A stretch of DNA of 64,000 nt from Brevibacillus sp. DP1.3A. Its GTDB lineage: Bacteria; Bacillota; Bacilli; Brevibacillales; Brevibacillaceae. This document shows positions 26,895 through 36,254 of this stretch, one piece after another. A program made the position numbers and the translations under genes. The notes under the pieces are model-generated. The model ran no database searches and had not been told where the DNA came from. It was given only the letters and a program-made list of their open reading frames with translations. How positions within the stretch are numbered: position 1 is the first letter of the stretch; the number at the start of each line of letters is the position of its first letter. The DNA is taken from NCBI RefSeq assembly GCF_013284245.2, contig NZ_CP085876.1, positions 1,791,501-1,855,500 on the forward strand. Direction: 5' to 3'.

Positions 26895-27303
26895 AGATGT
26901 CGATGTTGTACCGTCGTCCGCCCCGAAGAAAAGCTACGTTGTGGCAGGAGCAATTCTCTCGTGCGACTACGGGAGCCAGCAGAACAAGCTGAAAACGCCG
27001 TTTAGTCATGGCGTGTACATTCGCAACCAGGCACAGATGAACGTGAATGATTATATGCCGCAAGTGAACATCATGCCGTTTGGCAAATGCCGTTGCGAAA
27101 TAAATCCAACTGTCGCAGCTGCTACTGCTGCCAACAACGGTGTACTCAAGCCGATGCCATGCGTTCCCATGGTCACCATGCCATGGATCGAAGGTAAGGC
27201 AGATGTACTCGTGGAAAATCATCCCGCCCTGTTAAACACCAGCACGAACATGTGCGTATATGGAGGCTGCATTCGCATCGAAGACGACGGACAGGAGCAA
27301 TAG
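26881..27303 (+). CDS. PAAR-like tip protein (DUF4280)
   Basis: The 140-residue protein matches the DUF4280 PAAR-like pattern: YVVAGAILSCDYGSQ, HGVYIRN, VNIMPFGKCRCEINPTV, GVLKPMPCVPMV, PWIEGKADVLVE and the closing MCVYGGCIRI. Conserved cysteines can bind a metal at the sharp point of the spike. PAAR-like proteins cap the VgrG trimer and bring in effectors. The gene lies between the Imm11-like gene and the VgrG-Rhs gene. ATG 26881 is used with GGGAGG about 10 nt upstream; ATG 26887 is an alternative. Only one PAAR-like gene is seen for three VgrG proteins. Confidence 0.88.
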   Translation: MPMIEDVDVVPSSAPKKSYVVAGAILSCDYGSQQNKLKTPFSHGVYIRNQAQMNVNDYMPQVNIMPFGKCRCEINPTVAAATAANNGVLKPMPCVPMVTMPWIEGKADVLVENHPALLNTSTNMCVYGGCIRIEDDGQEQ

Positions 27304-27316
27304 AGAGGGGGATTGT

Positions 27317-30300
27317 ATGAATACGACAGAGAAGCTGGCCGGATACGAGAATATCCAGTTGGTCTCACCCTTTGAAATCCAAAGCCTGCAAGATGTCAGA
27401 ATCGTGAAGAAAGTCAATGAGCACGCCAGATTGTTCGTCACCGGAATCATCCCGGAGGAGAAAAGCGACCGCTACATTGAGATGGCGACGAGCGAGGATA
27501 CAGTTGCGCTAAATTTGGTGGAAAACGGTTCGCTTACGAAGACATTGTTCAAAGGACTCGTGGATTCCGTCAGTGTGAACTTTGTTCACGGCGTGTACCA
27601 TTTGGAGCTGGAAGCGGTCTCGCATACGCAGCGAATGGATGGTCAGCGCAAGATGCGCTCTTTTCAACATAAACAAATGACGTATGCCAGTCTGCTCGAT
27701 GAAATCACGAAGGACTATCCCGGTTCGGATTATTTGGACCATGCTTCGAACGGAGCGCCGCTGGGAACCATCGCCATCCAGTATCAGGAGACAGATTGGG
27801 AGTTTTTAAAGCGACTGGCCTCCCGCTTCGGCTCTATTCTCGTCGCAGAGGCTGTCGCGGATAAGCCAAAGTTCTGGTTTGGCTTGCCCGAGGGACGTAC
27901 CGCCCAATTGACAGACGCTAGCTACACCATCAGCAAAAGGCTGTCGCCCTTTATGGAAACGACAGAAAACGGCTACGCGGCAGGTATGTCGGAAAACGAT
28001 TTTCTCACCTATGAAGTAGAAAGCGGACAGGTCCTCCAGCTCGGAGACCGCGTGAACTACCAAGGCAAAGAGTTGGTCGTCGCCGGGTCAACAACAAGGA
28101 TCGACCATGCCCTACTCATTCACACCTATCAACTCATGCCCGAAGCAGGCATCCGTCAAAACCCTATCCGCAACGACGACATATGCGGCGCTGCCCTGGA
28201 AGGTAAGATCATCGACATCCAGAAGGACACCGTCAAAATCCACCTCGACATCGATCCGAAGCAGCCCAAGGCAGAGGCGAGCTGGTTCCCGTATGCCACG
28301 GTTTACTCGGCAGAGGGCAACAGCGGCTTTCACTGCATGCCGCAAATGGGCGACTCCGTCAAGCTGTACTTCTCCACACCAGATGAAGAAGGCGCCATGG
28401 CAGTCAGCTCCGTGCGAAAGGGTGGAGGTAGCACGGCGAAAACGGGCAATCCCGGCATTAAGTACTGGGGAACCAACTTCGGCAAAGAGCTGATGATGGG
28501 TGGCAAGGAGCTCGTTCTTACTGCGAAGGAGAGCGAAGAAGGCAATATTTTTATCAAACTGCACGAAGAGGACGGCATCGAGATTCACAGCATGCATCCG
28601 ATCGTATTTTCCTCGGAAAAAGATATGGAGATTACGTCAGATACGAAGGTCGAGATCAAGGCTAAGGAAGCGATCTACCTCATGTGCAGCACCAGCAGCA
28701 TGATTTTGGACGGGGAAGTGGATATTCAAGCGCCGAAGATTGAGATGGTAGGGCTGACGAAGGCGCCTGTGGTTGTGGAGGATTTGCCGCAGGAAGAGGA
28801 AGAGGAAGAAGTCGTCGAAGAGGAGCAGGAGGAAGAGGATTCTGGATGGGGTTTTCTCGATAGTCTACAGCTTGGACTCGATATCGTCGGAATGATCCCT
28901 GTCATCGGAGAAGTCGCAGACGTCGTCAATGCGGGGATATCTGTCGCACGTGGCGATTATGCTGGAGCCGCTATGTCCCTTGCAGCCGCGATTCCAGGTG
29001 CGGGTACGGCAGTGACTGCGGCAAAGCTGACGACGAAAGCAGTGAAGGCAACAAAAGCGATGTCCAAGGCAACGAAAGCGGTCAAAGCAGCGGACAAAGC
29101 ACTGGGTGTATCGAAAGCGGTCAAGGCGACTGCCAATGCAGCAAGTGCGGTGAAAGGCAAGGTCGTCACTGCTGCGCGGAACATTCAGGAGAGCTTGAGC
29201 AAGCTTGAGGCTGTGCAGAAGCTGAAGAAGAGCATGCTCGGCAAGTTCATGCAGAAGCCTGTTGTGAAAGAAGTACTAAAGGAAGCCGGATCTGAGGCAT
29301 TAGATTATGCGACGGATGGTGTCTTCTCAACCGTTGCGGGAATGGCCGGACGCCGTAAAAAAGTTCGAGTGACAGACAAGAACACCAATAGGCTGAAAAA
29401 ACGGAACGTCAAAAAAGCGAAGCTGAAAAGTTGCCTTCGAGACCCTATCCACGGAGGGACCGGAGCACAGTTTATCGTTCATCCTGCCCTCAAGCTGTAT
29501 GGAGCCGAGACGTGGACGTTTGAGCTGCATTACAACTCCCTGCTTTTGCAAGAGGGAGCACTGGGCAAAGCATGGACACACAATTACGAAATGAGCCTGG
29601 AATTCCTGGATGAGACACGCGAAGAAGTTACGGTTTGGTGGAATACTGGCCGCGCCAATACCTTTACTCGTGTTCAGGACGGATTATACCGGTCCAACGA
29701 TGCGGATGTCTTTTTTGACGAACTGAGGGAAAGACAAGACGGCTATACGTTGTGGGTCAAGGAAACGAGAGAGACGTACGATTTTGCCAGAAATGGACAA
29801 GCACTTCGCCATACGGTGGCTGCCGGAATGTCTCTGCTCTTTAGCTATGACCAGCATGGCAGGCTGAATCGCTTGACAGAAGAGCGGAGTCGCCGAGCGT
29901 TTTCTTTGGAGTATGGGACGGATGGCTTGGTATCAGCATTGTCAGATGGGACTCGTTCCCTTCGCTTTTCGTACGATGCCGACCGCAGGATGACTCGCTA
30001 CACCAATCCCAATGGTGTTGTCACTGACTTGTCCTATACAGGAAATGACCAATTGGAATCTCTAGCATCCGATGGTGTCATCGTCTACACGAATACGTTT
30101 GACGAAGAAGGGCGCATCATCTGCCAGACAGATGCGGCAGGCATCCCTGGTTATATTCACTACGATACCGAGAGCCGTCCGGGCATGATGGTCACGACCT
30201 TCACAGATGGCAATGGGAATGTCGAGGTTATGCTCCATGACGACAATGGCCAGTTGCTGGAGAAGACCGAGAAGGATGGGACGGTCACCAAATACTCCTA

Positions 30301-33262
30301 TAATGAGTGGGGCCAAACAACTTCTGAAACAAACGGAGCGGGCGAAACAACCACTTACACGTATGACAATCGCGGGAATCTGGTAAAAGAGACAGATCCT
30401 CTTGGCAATACAACGACGTATACGTACAACGAAAATGACCTCATGACAGCAGAAGAAGACGCGGAAGGCGGAGTCACGACTTACGCCTATGATGAATACG
30501 AGCGGCTGGTCAGCATGACAAGACCAGATGGCTGCACCTCTTCTATCGGGTATAACGAGCACGGGCAAAGAAGCACTTATATCGATTTTACAGGAGCAAA
30601 AACTACTTATCATTACGATGGACAGGGAATGCTAGTTTCCGCTCAGGACCCAGAAGGGCGTATCTTCCGTGTTGGCTTCGACCCTACAGGCAGGATGACA
30701 ACCTTTACGGATGCTTTTGGGGGTTCGCTACGTCAGGTATTCGATGCCAATGATAATCTTGTTGGTGTCACAGATCCTCTCGGAAGGATGCATTCCTTTA
30801 CGTACGATACACAGGATTGTCGCGAAGAGGAGACAACGCCTACCGGAGCATCGACGAAGATCGGCTACACGATTACGGAAAAAGTAGAATCTATAACGAA
30901 CGCCTATGGTGAAGCCACTCGTTATGAGTACGACAAGGAATGGCAGATCGTTGGGGTGGTAGATCCAACCGGGGCGAAGACCAGCCTCGAACGCGATGCC
31001 ATGGGCAGAGTGACGTCTATCACCGATCCGTTGGGGAACACCCAGCGCTATGAATACGATGCGGCGGGACGTTTACTGGCCGTCTATGATGCAACCGGAC
31101 AGAAGGTGAGCGGGCTCACCTATGATGGCGCGGGCAATGTTCTTGCCCATATAGACGGACTCGGAAGAACAACCCAATACCAATTCAACAAGCTTCATCA
31201 AGTCATTGCCACAACGAATGCGGCTGGACAAAAAAACAAGTTTTCCTATGACGCAGCCGCAAGACTAACGGAGGTATTGGAAAATGAAGCAGCCGTATAC
31301 AAGCAGCAATACGACGGAGAAGGACGTCTAACGAGCTATACGGATGCTAATGGCAATGCCACCTCTCTATCCTACGATGCCAGTGGTTTGCTTTTAGCTG
31401 AACGCAATGCTACCGGAGAAGGAACGACCTACCGCTATGATAAGCGCGGGTGGCTGACCGACAAGACCAATGCGCGTGGTCAGGAAACGCACTACCGCTA
31501 CGATGCAGCCGGACAGCTCATTGAGCAGCAGGACGAAGCGGGGACTGTTCGCAGGTCTTTCGACGCCGAGGGTCGCGTGGTAAGTGTCAAAGAAGATGGA
31601 AAAGACACCAAGCGCCGTACCTACGATCTTTTGGGACGAATCGTCTCCAGTACAGATCAGTATGGGAATACGCTACAGTACACCTATGATGCGGGGGGCA
31701 GACTGGCAACGCTCGTCTATCCAGATGGCAAGACGGTTCGCTATACCTATGGTCTCGCAGGTCAATTGACCACGGTCACAGACTGGGTAGGTCGTGTTAC
31801 AAGGTACACGTACGATGAAAATTACCGCCTCATCCGTACAGAGCGACCGAACGGTACAGTAGAGCAGCGTCACTATGACGCAGCCGGACAGCTACTGCGT
31901 CTTTGGGATCAAAATGCGCAAGGCGTCATGCTCCAGCAATATCGGTTTGTGTACAACGAGCTCGGGCAGATCATCCAAGAGGAAGAAAAGCAGTACACCT
32001 ATGATGCCCTGCGGCGCCTGACGAGCGGAGCCATGGCAGGGCGAAAGATTCTCTATACCTATGACCAGGGCGGGAATATTACTGCTATTGGGGATTCAGG
32101 TTCGAGTCTTGCTGTGGCGATGACGTACGCCAAGGACAATCGGTTGGACACGGTAGATGATCAACAGGTTCAGTATGACGAGGACGGCAACCTTCTGCTG
32201 CTCCCGGGCAAGCAACAGCCAGAAACGTATGCGTACGATGCCCGCAATCGTCTCGTCCGTGCCGGACAAGCTCGCTACACCTATGATGCTGAATACGTGC
32301 GCACCTCGATGACATGGAACGGTAAGACGACACGGTATGTGGTCGATCAAAACGCTGACCTGACTCAGGTTCTTATGGAACTGGAGGAAAATGGAGCAGG
32401 CAAAGCGTATTATGTATATGGACTGGGGCTCATTGGTCGTGAGGATGCCCATGGCGATTATTTGTCCTATCACGCGGATACACGCGGAAGCACGACCCTG
32501 TTGACGAACGAGAATGGTCGGGTCACTGACCGTTATACCTACGGATTGTACGGGGAACTGGAAGAGCACGAGGGTAGGACGAAACAGCCGTTTTGTTATA
32601 ACGGCCACGATGGAGTCATGACCGATCCGAATGGGTTGTATTACATGCGGGCGCGGTATTACCATCCGGGGTTGAAGCGGTTCCTGAATCGTGATGTGCT
32701 CCAAGGGGACATGACGGACGGACAGACGTTTAACCGTTTTGCTTATGTGAATGGGGATCCGATTGGGTTCATTGATCCGTTGGGATTGATGAAGTGTTCC
32801 AATCTCCCGAATATTTCACAAAGGCATGACGAAATTGCGCATGGCGGATACTACGGAAGAAAGCAACAAAGAATCAATGATTATAAGAATAAGACTGGAA
32901 AATGGGCAACTCGTAAATCTGATGATGACGTAATTGAGGTTAACCCTAAAGATGTAAATTTTGCACAAATTTCAATAAACAGATCTTTTGATACTCCGAA
33001 TGGTAAGATTTCAATTAAGAAAGCTATACAGCAAGGACCAGAACAGGTGAAGAATTTCCCACCAATCAGTGTAGTAAATGTAAAAGGTCAACTTGTAGCT
33101 AGAGATGGGAATAGCCGTTTGTATGTTGCATTAGAAACTAAAGCGGAAAAGATTAAGGTGAGAATTGAAAAAGATATTGATAGTTTTAGAGACCTTACAA
33201 AAAGACTAAGAAATAACGGTCTTCCTAATGAAGGAACTATGAAACCACCAACACCAAGGTAG
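27317..33262 (+). CDS. VgrG-Rhs polymorphic toxin with ParB-like tip
   Basis: The 1981-residue protein is a one-piece spike and effector. Residues 1-480 are a VgrG core (QYQETDWEFLKRLASRF). A very acidic linker lies at about 490-510, and a hydrophobic segment (about 512-565: LDIVGMIPVIGEVADVV, AAMSLAAAIPGAGTAVTAA) probably inserts in the target membrane. A Lys/Ala-rich region (565-700) precedes a DUF6531-like start of the Rhs shell (708-795), YD repeats to about 1712, and the Rhs core end (ARYYHPGLKRFLNRD) closing at DPLGLMK (1820-1826), the autocleavage site. The 155-residue tip has a ParB/Srx-like stretch (NFPPISVVNVKGQLVARDGN, then SRLYVALE), so it may be a nuclease. ATG 27317 has GAGGGGG 6 nt upstream. 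Base use turns AT-rich exactly after the core. Confidence 0.9.
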   Translation: MNTTEKLAGYENIQLVSPFEIQSLQDVRIVKKVNEHARLFVTGIIPEEKSDRYIEMATSEDTVALNLVENGSLTKTLFKGLVDSVSVNFVHGVYHLELEAVSHTQRMDGQRKMRSFQHKQMTYASLLDEITKDYPGSDYLDHASNGAPLGTIAIQYQETDWEFLKRLASRFGSILVAEAVADKPKFWFGLPEGRTAQLTDASYTISKRLSPFMETTENGYAAGMSENDFLTYEVESGQVLQLGDRVNYQGKELVVAGSTTRIDHALLIHTYQLMPEAGIRQNPIRNDDICGAALEGKIIDIQKDTVKIHLDIDPKQPKAEASWFPYATVYSAEGNSGFHCMPQMGDSVKLYFSTPDEEGAMAVSSVRKGGGSTAKTGNPGIKYWGTNFGKELMMGGKELVLTAKESEEGNIFIKLHEEDGIEIHSMHPIVFSSEKDMEITSDTKVEIKAKEAIYLMCSTSSMILDGEVDIQAPKIEMVGLTKAPVVVEDLPQEEEEEEVVEEEQEEEDSGWGFLDSLQLGLDIVGMIPVIGEVADVVNAGISVARGDYAGAAMSLAAAIPGAGTAVTAAKLTTKAVKATKAMSKATKAVKAADKALGVSKAVKATANAASAVKGKVVTAARNIQESLSKLEAVQKLKKSMLGKFMQKPVVKEVLKEAGSEALDYATDGVFSTVAGMAGRRKKVRVTDKNTNRLKKRNVKKAKLKSCLRDPIHGGTGAQFIVHPALKLYGAETWTFELHYNSLLLQEGALGKAWTHNYEMSLEFLDETREEVTVWWNTGRANTFTRVQDGLYRSNDADVFFDELRERQDGYTLWVKETRETYDFARNGQALRHTVAAGMSLLFSYDQHGRLNRLTEERSRRAFSLEYGTDGLVSALSDGTRSLRFSYDADRRMTRYTNPNGVVTDLSYTGNDQLESLASDGVIVYTNTFDEEGRIICQTDAAGIPGYIHYDTESRPGMMVTTFTDGNGNVEVMLHDDNGQLLEKTEKDGTVTKYSYNEWGQTTSETNGAGETTTYTYDNRGNLVKETDPLGNTTTYTYNENDLMTAEEDAEGGVTTYAYDEYERLVSMTRPDGCTSSIGYNEHGQRSTYIDFTGAKTTYHYDGQGMLVSAQDPEGRIFRVGFDPTGRMTTFTDAFGGSLRQVFDANDNLVGVTDPLGRMHSFTYDTQDCREEETTPTGASTKIGYTITEKVESITNAYGEATRYEYDKEWQIVGVVDPTGAKTSLERDAMGRVTSITDPLGNTQRYEYDAAGRLLAVYDATGQKVSGLTYDGAGNVLAHIDGLGRTTQYQFNKLHQVIATTNAAGQKNKFSYDAAARLTEVLENEAAVYKQQYDGEGRLTSYTDANGNATSLSYDASGLLLAERNATGEGTTYRYDKRGWLTDKTNARGQETHYRYDAAGQLIEQQDEAGTVRRSFDAEGRVVSVKEDGKDTKRRTYDLLGRIVSSTDQYGNTLQYTYDAGGRLATLVYPDGKTVRYTYGLAGQLTTVTDWVGRVTRYTYDENYRLIRTERPNGTVEQRHYDAAGQLLRLWDQNAQGVMLQQYRFVYNELGQIIQEEEKQYTYDALRRLTSGAMAGRKILYTYDQGGNITAIGDSGSSLAVAMTYAKDNRLDTVDDQQVQYDEDGNLLLLPGKQQPETYAYDARNRLVRAGQARYTYDAEYVRTSMTWNGKTTRYVVDQNADLTQVLMELEENGAGKAYYVYGLGLIGREDAHGDYLSYHADTRGSTTLLTNENGRVTDRYTYGLYGELEEHEGRTKQPFCYNGHDGVMTDPNGLYYMRARYYHPGLKRFLNRDVLQGDMTDGQTFNRFAYVNGDPIGFIDPLGLMKCSNLPNISQRHDEIAHGGYYGRKQQRINDYKNKTGKWATRKSDDDVIEVNPKDVNFAQISINRSFDTPNGKISIKKAIQQGPEQVKNFPPISVVNVKGQLVARDGNSRLYVALETKAEKIKVRIEKDIDSFRDLTKRLRNNGLPNEGTMKPPTPR
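32457..32797 (+). repeat. Rhs core end, copy 1 of 341-bp direct repeat
   Basis: This 341-bp segment encoding the Rhs core end, up to the DPLGLMK codons, recurs at 33835-34175 with the same length and only scattered substitutions. It is the recombination platform for swapping toxin tips. Confidence 0.95.
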
Positions 33263-33271
33263 GTGAATATA

Positions 33272-33691
33272 ATGTTCAATATTAATATTGATACAAGCAA
33301 ATTAAATAGTGATTTAGAAAAAATATCCAGTTGGGAAGATTGGTACAAAATTGAGAAAGAAATTTTTCATACTGATGAATGGCCTAGAACATCCTTTGAT
33401 AGATTAGAAGAAGATTTGGATAGACCAGTACAAATAATAGAGGGGCGTGAATGGGAACCGACTACTGATTCGTATGATATTTCTCCTGAAGTTAGTCATT
33501 TATATGAAAAAACCAGACAAAAAGTATTTGCTATACTCGAACCAGAAGCGGATGAGGAAAATAAACAACACCCGGAATTATATGGCAAAAGGTGTATCTA
33601 TTGTAGGATTTGGACAAGGGATTTTTCGAAACAAGAATGCCCGAAATGCAGTAATGAGTTACTAAAATTTCCACTTAACGAATGGGATTAG
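33272..33691 (+). CDS. Putative immunity protein for the Rhs tip
   Basis: A 139-residue acidic protein placed directly after the ParB-like Rhs tip, the standard place of an immunity gene. The C terminus has a CxxC/CxxC zinc-ribbon motif (RCIYCRIWTRDFSKQECPKC). The family is not recognised. ATG 33272 has AGGTGA 6 nt upstream; a GTG at 33263 touches the rhs stop and is less likely. It is AT-rich like the tip, and a terminator ends the unit. Confidence 0.75.
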   Translation: MFNINIDTSKLNSDLEKISSWEDWYKIEKEIFHTDEWPRTSFDRLEEDLDRPVQIIEGREWEPTTDSYDISPEVSHLYEKTRQKVFAILEPEADEENKQHPELYGKRCIYCRIWTRDFSKQECPKCSNELLKFPLNEWD

Positions 33692-33749
33692 GATTAGAAA
33701 TTCTTGCCTAAAGTGAAGGGGTATTCTACAGTTTTTTGGTGGAAATATC

Positions 33750-33793
33750 TGAAACCTTGATTGGCTGTTTGCCTTTCAAGGTTTCATTTTTTG
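33750..33793 (+). terminator. Terminator ending the Rhs-immunity unit
   Basis: GAAACCTTGA pairs with TCAAGGTTTC around TTGGCTGTTTGCCTT and is followed by a T run. The loop and stem resemble the hairpins at 34916 and 35164. Confidence 0.9.
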
Positions 33794-33834
33794 AACGGCT
33801 GTTGACGAAAAATTAACCATCTAACCAATAAAGA

Positions 33835-34592
33835 ATTATTTGTCCTATCACGCGGATACGCGCGGAAGCACGACCCTGTTGACGGACGAGCATGGTCGAG
33901 TCACAGACCGTTATACCTACGGATTGTACGGGGAACTGGAAGTACACGAGGGCAGGACGAAACAGCCGTTTTGCTATAACGGCCGCGATGGAGTCATGAC
34001 CGATCCGAATGGGTTGTATTACATGCGGGCGCGGTATTACCATCCGGGGTTGAAGCGGTTCCTGAATCGAGATGTGCTCCAAGGGGATATGACGGATGGG
34101 CAGACGTTTAACCGTTTTGCTTATGTGAATGGGGATCCGATTGGGTTCATTGATCCGTTGGGGTTGATGAAGTGTGAACCAAGAAAACCTATTTTCGCAG
34201 ATAACAATTTCTTGATTGCCGCTGCTGAAAAAGGTGACATTAAAGCTTTAGAAATTATTCGTGAAGGAAAAACTTATATTACACCAAACCAATTACATGA
34301 ATTTCTTAATGTTCGTACGAAAAGTCAAAAAAAATTGCGTAAGTCATTTTTAAAACAAGAAGGTGTGGAAGTTTTTGGAGGCGCTAAGGCAAAAGCAATA
34401 TCATAAACACCTGAATTCCGACAAGTCTTCCAAGCCGTTAAGTCCTCTCATGGTCGTGGAGATGCCGCAATTGGTGCATTTGCAAAGGCGACTGGTTACG
34501 AGGCATTTACTTATGAGAGAAGGCTATACAACCATTACAAACACACTGTACCCAAATTAGGAGTTCCTATACGTAACCCACAGAGAGAATAG
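33835..34592 (+). pseudogene. Orphan Rhs tip with PIN-like toxin, split by a stop codon
   Basis: The segment has no start of its own. It opens with the 341-bp copy of the Rhs core end (33835-34175), then runs after DPLGLMK into a different toxin. The toxin shows a PIN-like pattern: IFADNNFLIAAAEKGDIKAL, ITPNQLHEFLNV and, after an in-frame TAA at 34404-34406, GDAAIGAFAKATGYEAFTYE and a normal end at 34592. Both sides of the TAA are in the same frame, so one nonsense mutation separates the conserved Asp pairs of the PIN fold. It is a displaced, now broken, toxin cassette that could be restored onto the full Rhs by recombination only if the stop is repaired. Confidence 0.85.
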
Positions 34593-34601
34593 GAGTTCGA
34601 T

Positions 34602-34904
34602 ATGTATAATCTGTTAATCATGAAAGAAAAATGCCCAAGATGCGGTGTAATCGTTGATACAGAAGCTGAATTTAAAATGGGCTATATGAATGTGGATATC
34701 TACCACATTGGTGATGAATTAAGATGGGCGACAGGGCTGAGTAAAGCACCACACCAAAAAAGGCCTCCAGACGGAAACTCGATAGGCGAGGGTTATGTAT
34801 GTTGTCCTAACTGCTCAAAAGATTTTTGGGTAAAGATCCAAGTTGAACATGATGTTATTGTACATGTGGATGTTGATCATAACAAAAAAGGTTATATAGA
34901 ATAG
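34602..34904 (+). CDS. Putative immunity protein with zinc ribbon
   Basis: A 100-residue protein starting 10 bp after the PIN-like tip, with AGGAG 6 nt before the ATG. It has two CxxC pairs (KCPRCG near the N terminus, CCPNCSKDF near residue 67). The family is unknown; by position it is the immunity partner of the broken PIN-like toxin. The gene itself is intact. Confidence 0.7.
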   Translation: MYNLLIMKEKCPRCGVIVDTEAEFKMGYMNVDIYHIGDELRWATGLSKAPHQKRPPDGNSIGEGYVCCPNCSKDFWVKIQVEHDVIVHVDVDHNKKGYIE

Positions 34905-34915
34905 TTATCCCATTT

Positions 34916-34951
34916 AGAACCCTTGTTTGGCTTGCGCTTATCTAGGGTTCT
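34916..34951 (+). terminator. Terminator-like hairpin after the zinc-ribbon gene
   Basis: AGAACCCT pairs with AGGGTTCT. The loop TTGGCTTGCGCTTATC is related to the hairpins at 33750 and 35164. The T run is poor. Confidence 0.6.
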
Positions 34952-34989
34952 TCTGCTTGAACAATTTAAGAAAGACATTGTGTCTTGGA

Positions 34990-35137
34990 AGGAAATCTGG
35001 AAAATAATAAGCTAAGACGACTAATTGAAATGTATAGTATGAAAATTACTGCTGAAGGGGAACAGTCTACTTATAATGAAGTGCAAAACAATCTTGAAGA
35101 AGGCATTGAGCGTAAACAGGTAGTGGCATGTGAGTGA
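34990..35137 (+). pseudogene. Remnant coding fragment in the toxin-immunity array
   Basis: A frame starting with TTG (LEGNLENNKLRRLIEMYSMK..., 49 residues, ending TGA at about 35137) has no clear ribosome site but is followed by a terminator of the cassette family. It looks like the end of a lost immunity gene. The rest of 35201-35426 holds short unassignable fragments and a triple repeat of AGATTTAAT near 35390. Confidence 0.35.
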
Positions 35138-35163
35138 ATATGCTTCGAAAAGAAGATTATATC

Positions 35164-35200
35164 AACCTTGATTGGCTTACGCCTATCAAGGTTTTCTTTT
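35164..35200 (+). terminator. Terminator of the cassette family
   Basis: AACCTTGAT pairs with ATCAAGGTT around TGGCTTACGCCT and is followed by TTTCTTTT. It is nearly the same hairpin as the one at 33750. Confidence 0.88.
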
Positions 35201-35426
35201 GTGCACTCCGAGGGCTTTTAGGCACTAAAGTCAAATTGTATTGCCTGGAAAGCTCAATATAATACTAATTATGTAAATGATTTTGCTATTTATCACAAAA
35301 CTAATAAAACAAGAATGCGAAAGGGGAATGCACTTTTTTGCAGATATTATACAGTAGTAAAGCAATCTGTTCTCGATGTGGTATACCATAGATTTAATAG
35401 ATTTAATAGATTTAATAAGAAATAAT

Positions 35427-35471
35427 TAAAAAAGGCTAATTTGTTTTATTCTTACTCATCAGCCTTTTTCT
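35427..35471 (+). terminator. Terminator before the CbrC-like gene
   Basis: AAAAAGGCT and AGCCTTTTT form the stem around a 20-base AT-rich loop. It ends any transcript arriving from the array remnants. Confidence 0.7.
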
Positions 35472-35491
35472 AAATCGGAGGAATATTTTAT

Positions 35492-36082
35492 ATGAATAAC
35501 CTACCAATATTTAAGTATCAACCAAATGCGTACGATATTGGAGTATTCAAAAAGGTCCCTGCACAAAATTGCAGTATTTGTAATAAAGAAACGGATTATA
35601 TCTACGTGGGACCATTTTATTCAATAGACGAAGTTAAAAATGTTTGCCCATGGTGCATTTATGAAGGAACCGCTACTAAGCAACATAATGGTGTCTTACA
35701 GGCAGCAGTAGAATATAAGGATCAGTTGTTGTCCGTGACTTATGATGACGAAAATAATGAGTATATGTATTTTATGGGATACGATGAAGTCGAACAGTTT
35801 AAAGATGATAACCTAGAGGAGTTACTCTTTCGTACCCCTGGTTACATTTCATGGCAAGAGCCACAATGGTTAAGCCACTGCGATGAATTTTGTGCTTTTA
35901 TCGGATACGTGAATAAAAGTGAGATATCAGCGACGAAGATAGATTTACGAGATGAAGAATTGTTTGCAATAAAGGAAAACTATGGTATTGATACTTTGGA
36001 CCAAGTAAGTGAGGATTCAGGAATATATTTGTTTCAGTGTCTTAAATGCGGACAACATAGAGTTCATATTGATCACACATAA
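35492..36082 (+). CDS. CbrC family protein (UPF0167), putative immunity
   Basis: The 196 residues match the CbrC/UPF0167 layout: an FKYQPNAYDIGVF start, CSICNKET, VCPWCIYEGTA, RTPGYISWQEPQWLSHCDEFCAFIGYV and a closing FQCLKCGQHRVHID. Cys pairs probably bind zinc. E. coli CbrC raises tolerance to the nuclease colicin E2, and relatives occur as immunity genes in polymorphic toxin loci. GGAGG lies 10 nt before the ATG. No partner toxin is left beside it, so it looks like an orphan immunity gene protecting against sister strains. Confidence 0.85.
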   Translation: MNNLPIFKYQPNAYDIGVFKKVPAQNCSICNKETDYIYVGPFYSIDEVKNVCPWCIYEGTATKQHNGVLQAAVEYKDQLLSVTYDDENNEYMYFMGYDEVEQFKDDNLEELLFRTPGYISWQEPQWLSHCDEFCAFIGYVNKSEISATKIDLRDEELFAIKENYGIDTLDQVSEDSGIYLFQCLKCGQHRVHIDHT

Positions 36083-36153
36083 TTTGTGAAAAGAATGATG
36101 TTACTAGCTACTTAGAGTTGTTTCAAGTACGTTATCGAAAATTTATTATGAAT

Positions 36154-36197
36154 GGCTTATTCCAACCTTTCAACTAAGTTGGAATGAGCCTTTTTTG
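36154..36197 (+). terminator. Terminator after the CbrC-like gene
   Basis: GGCTTATTCCAAC pairs with GTTGGAATGAGCC (one G-U pair) and TTTTTT follows. The stem shares GGCTTATTCC with the terminator at 37975. Confidence 0.92.
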
Positions 36198-36254
36198 CAT
36201 CTTCCAGCCATAGGTTTGTGTACAACTGATAGGGACAGTTGATAGGGAAGTGAG

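Noticed and set aside
35388-35420. Short tandem AGATTTAAT repeats as a CRISPR-like array
   Set aside because: Only three adjacent 10-bp units without spacers; it is a simple AT-rich repeat. No CRISPR array or cas gene is present in the window.
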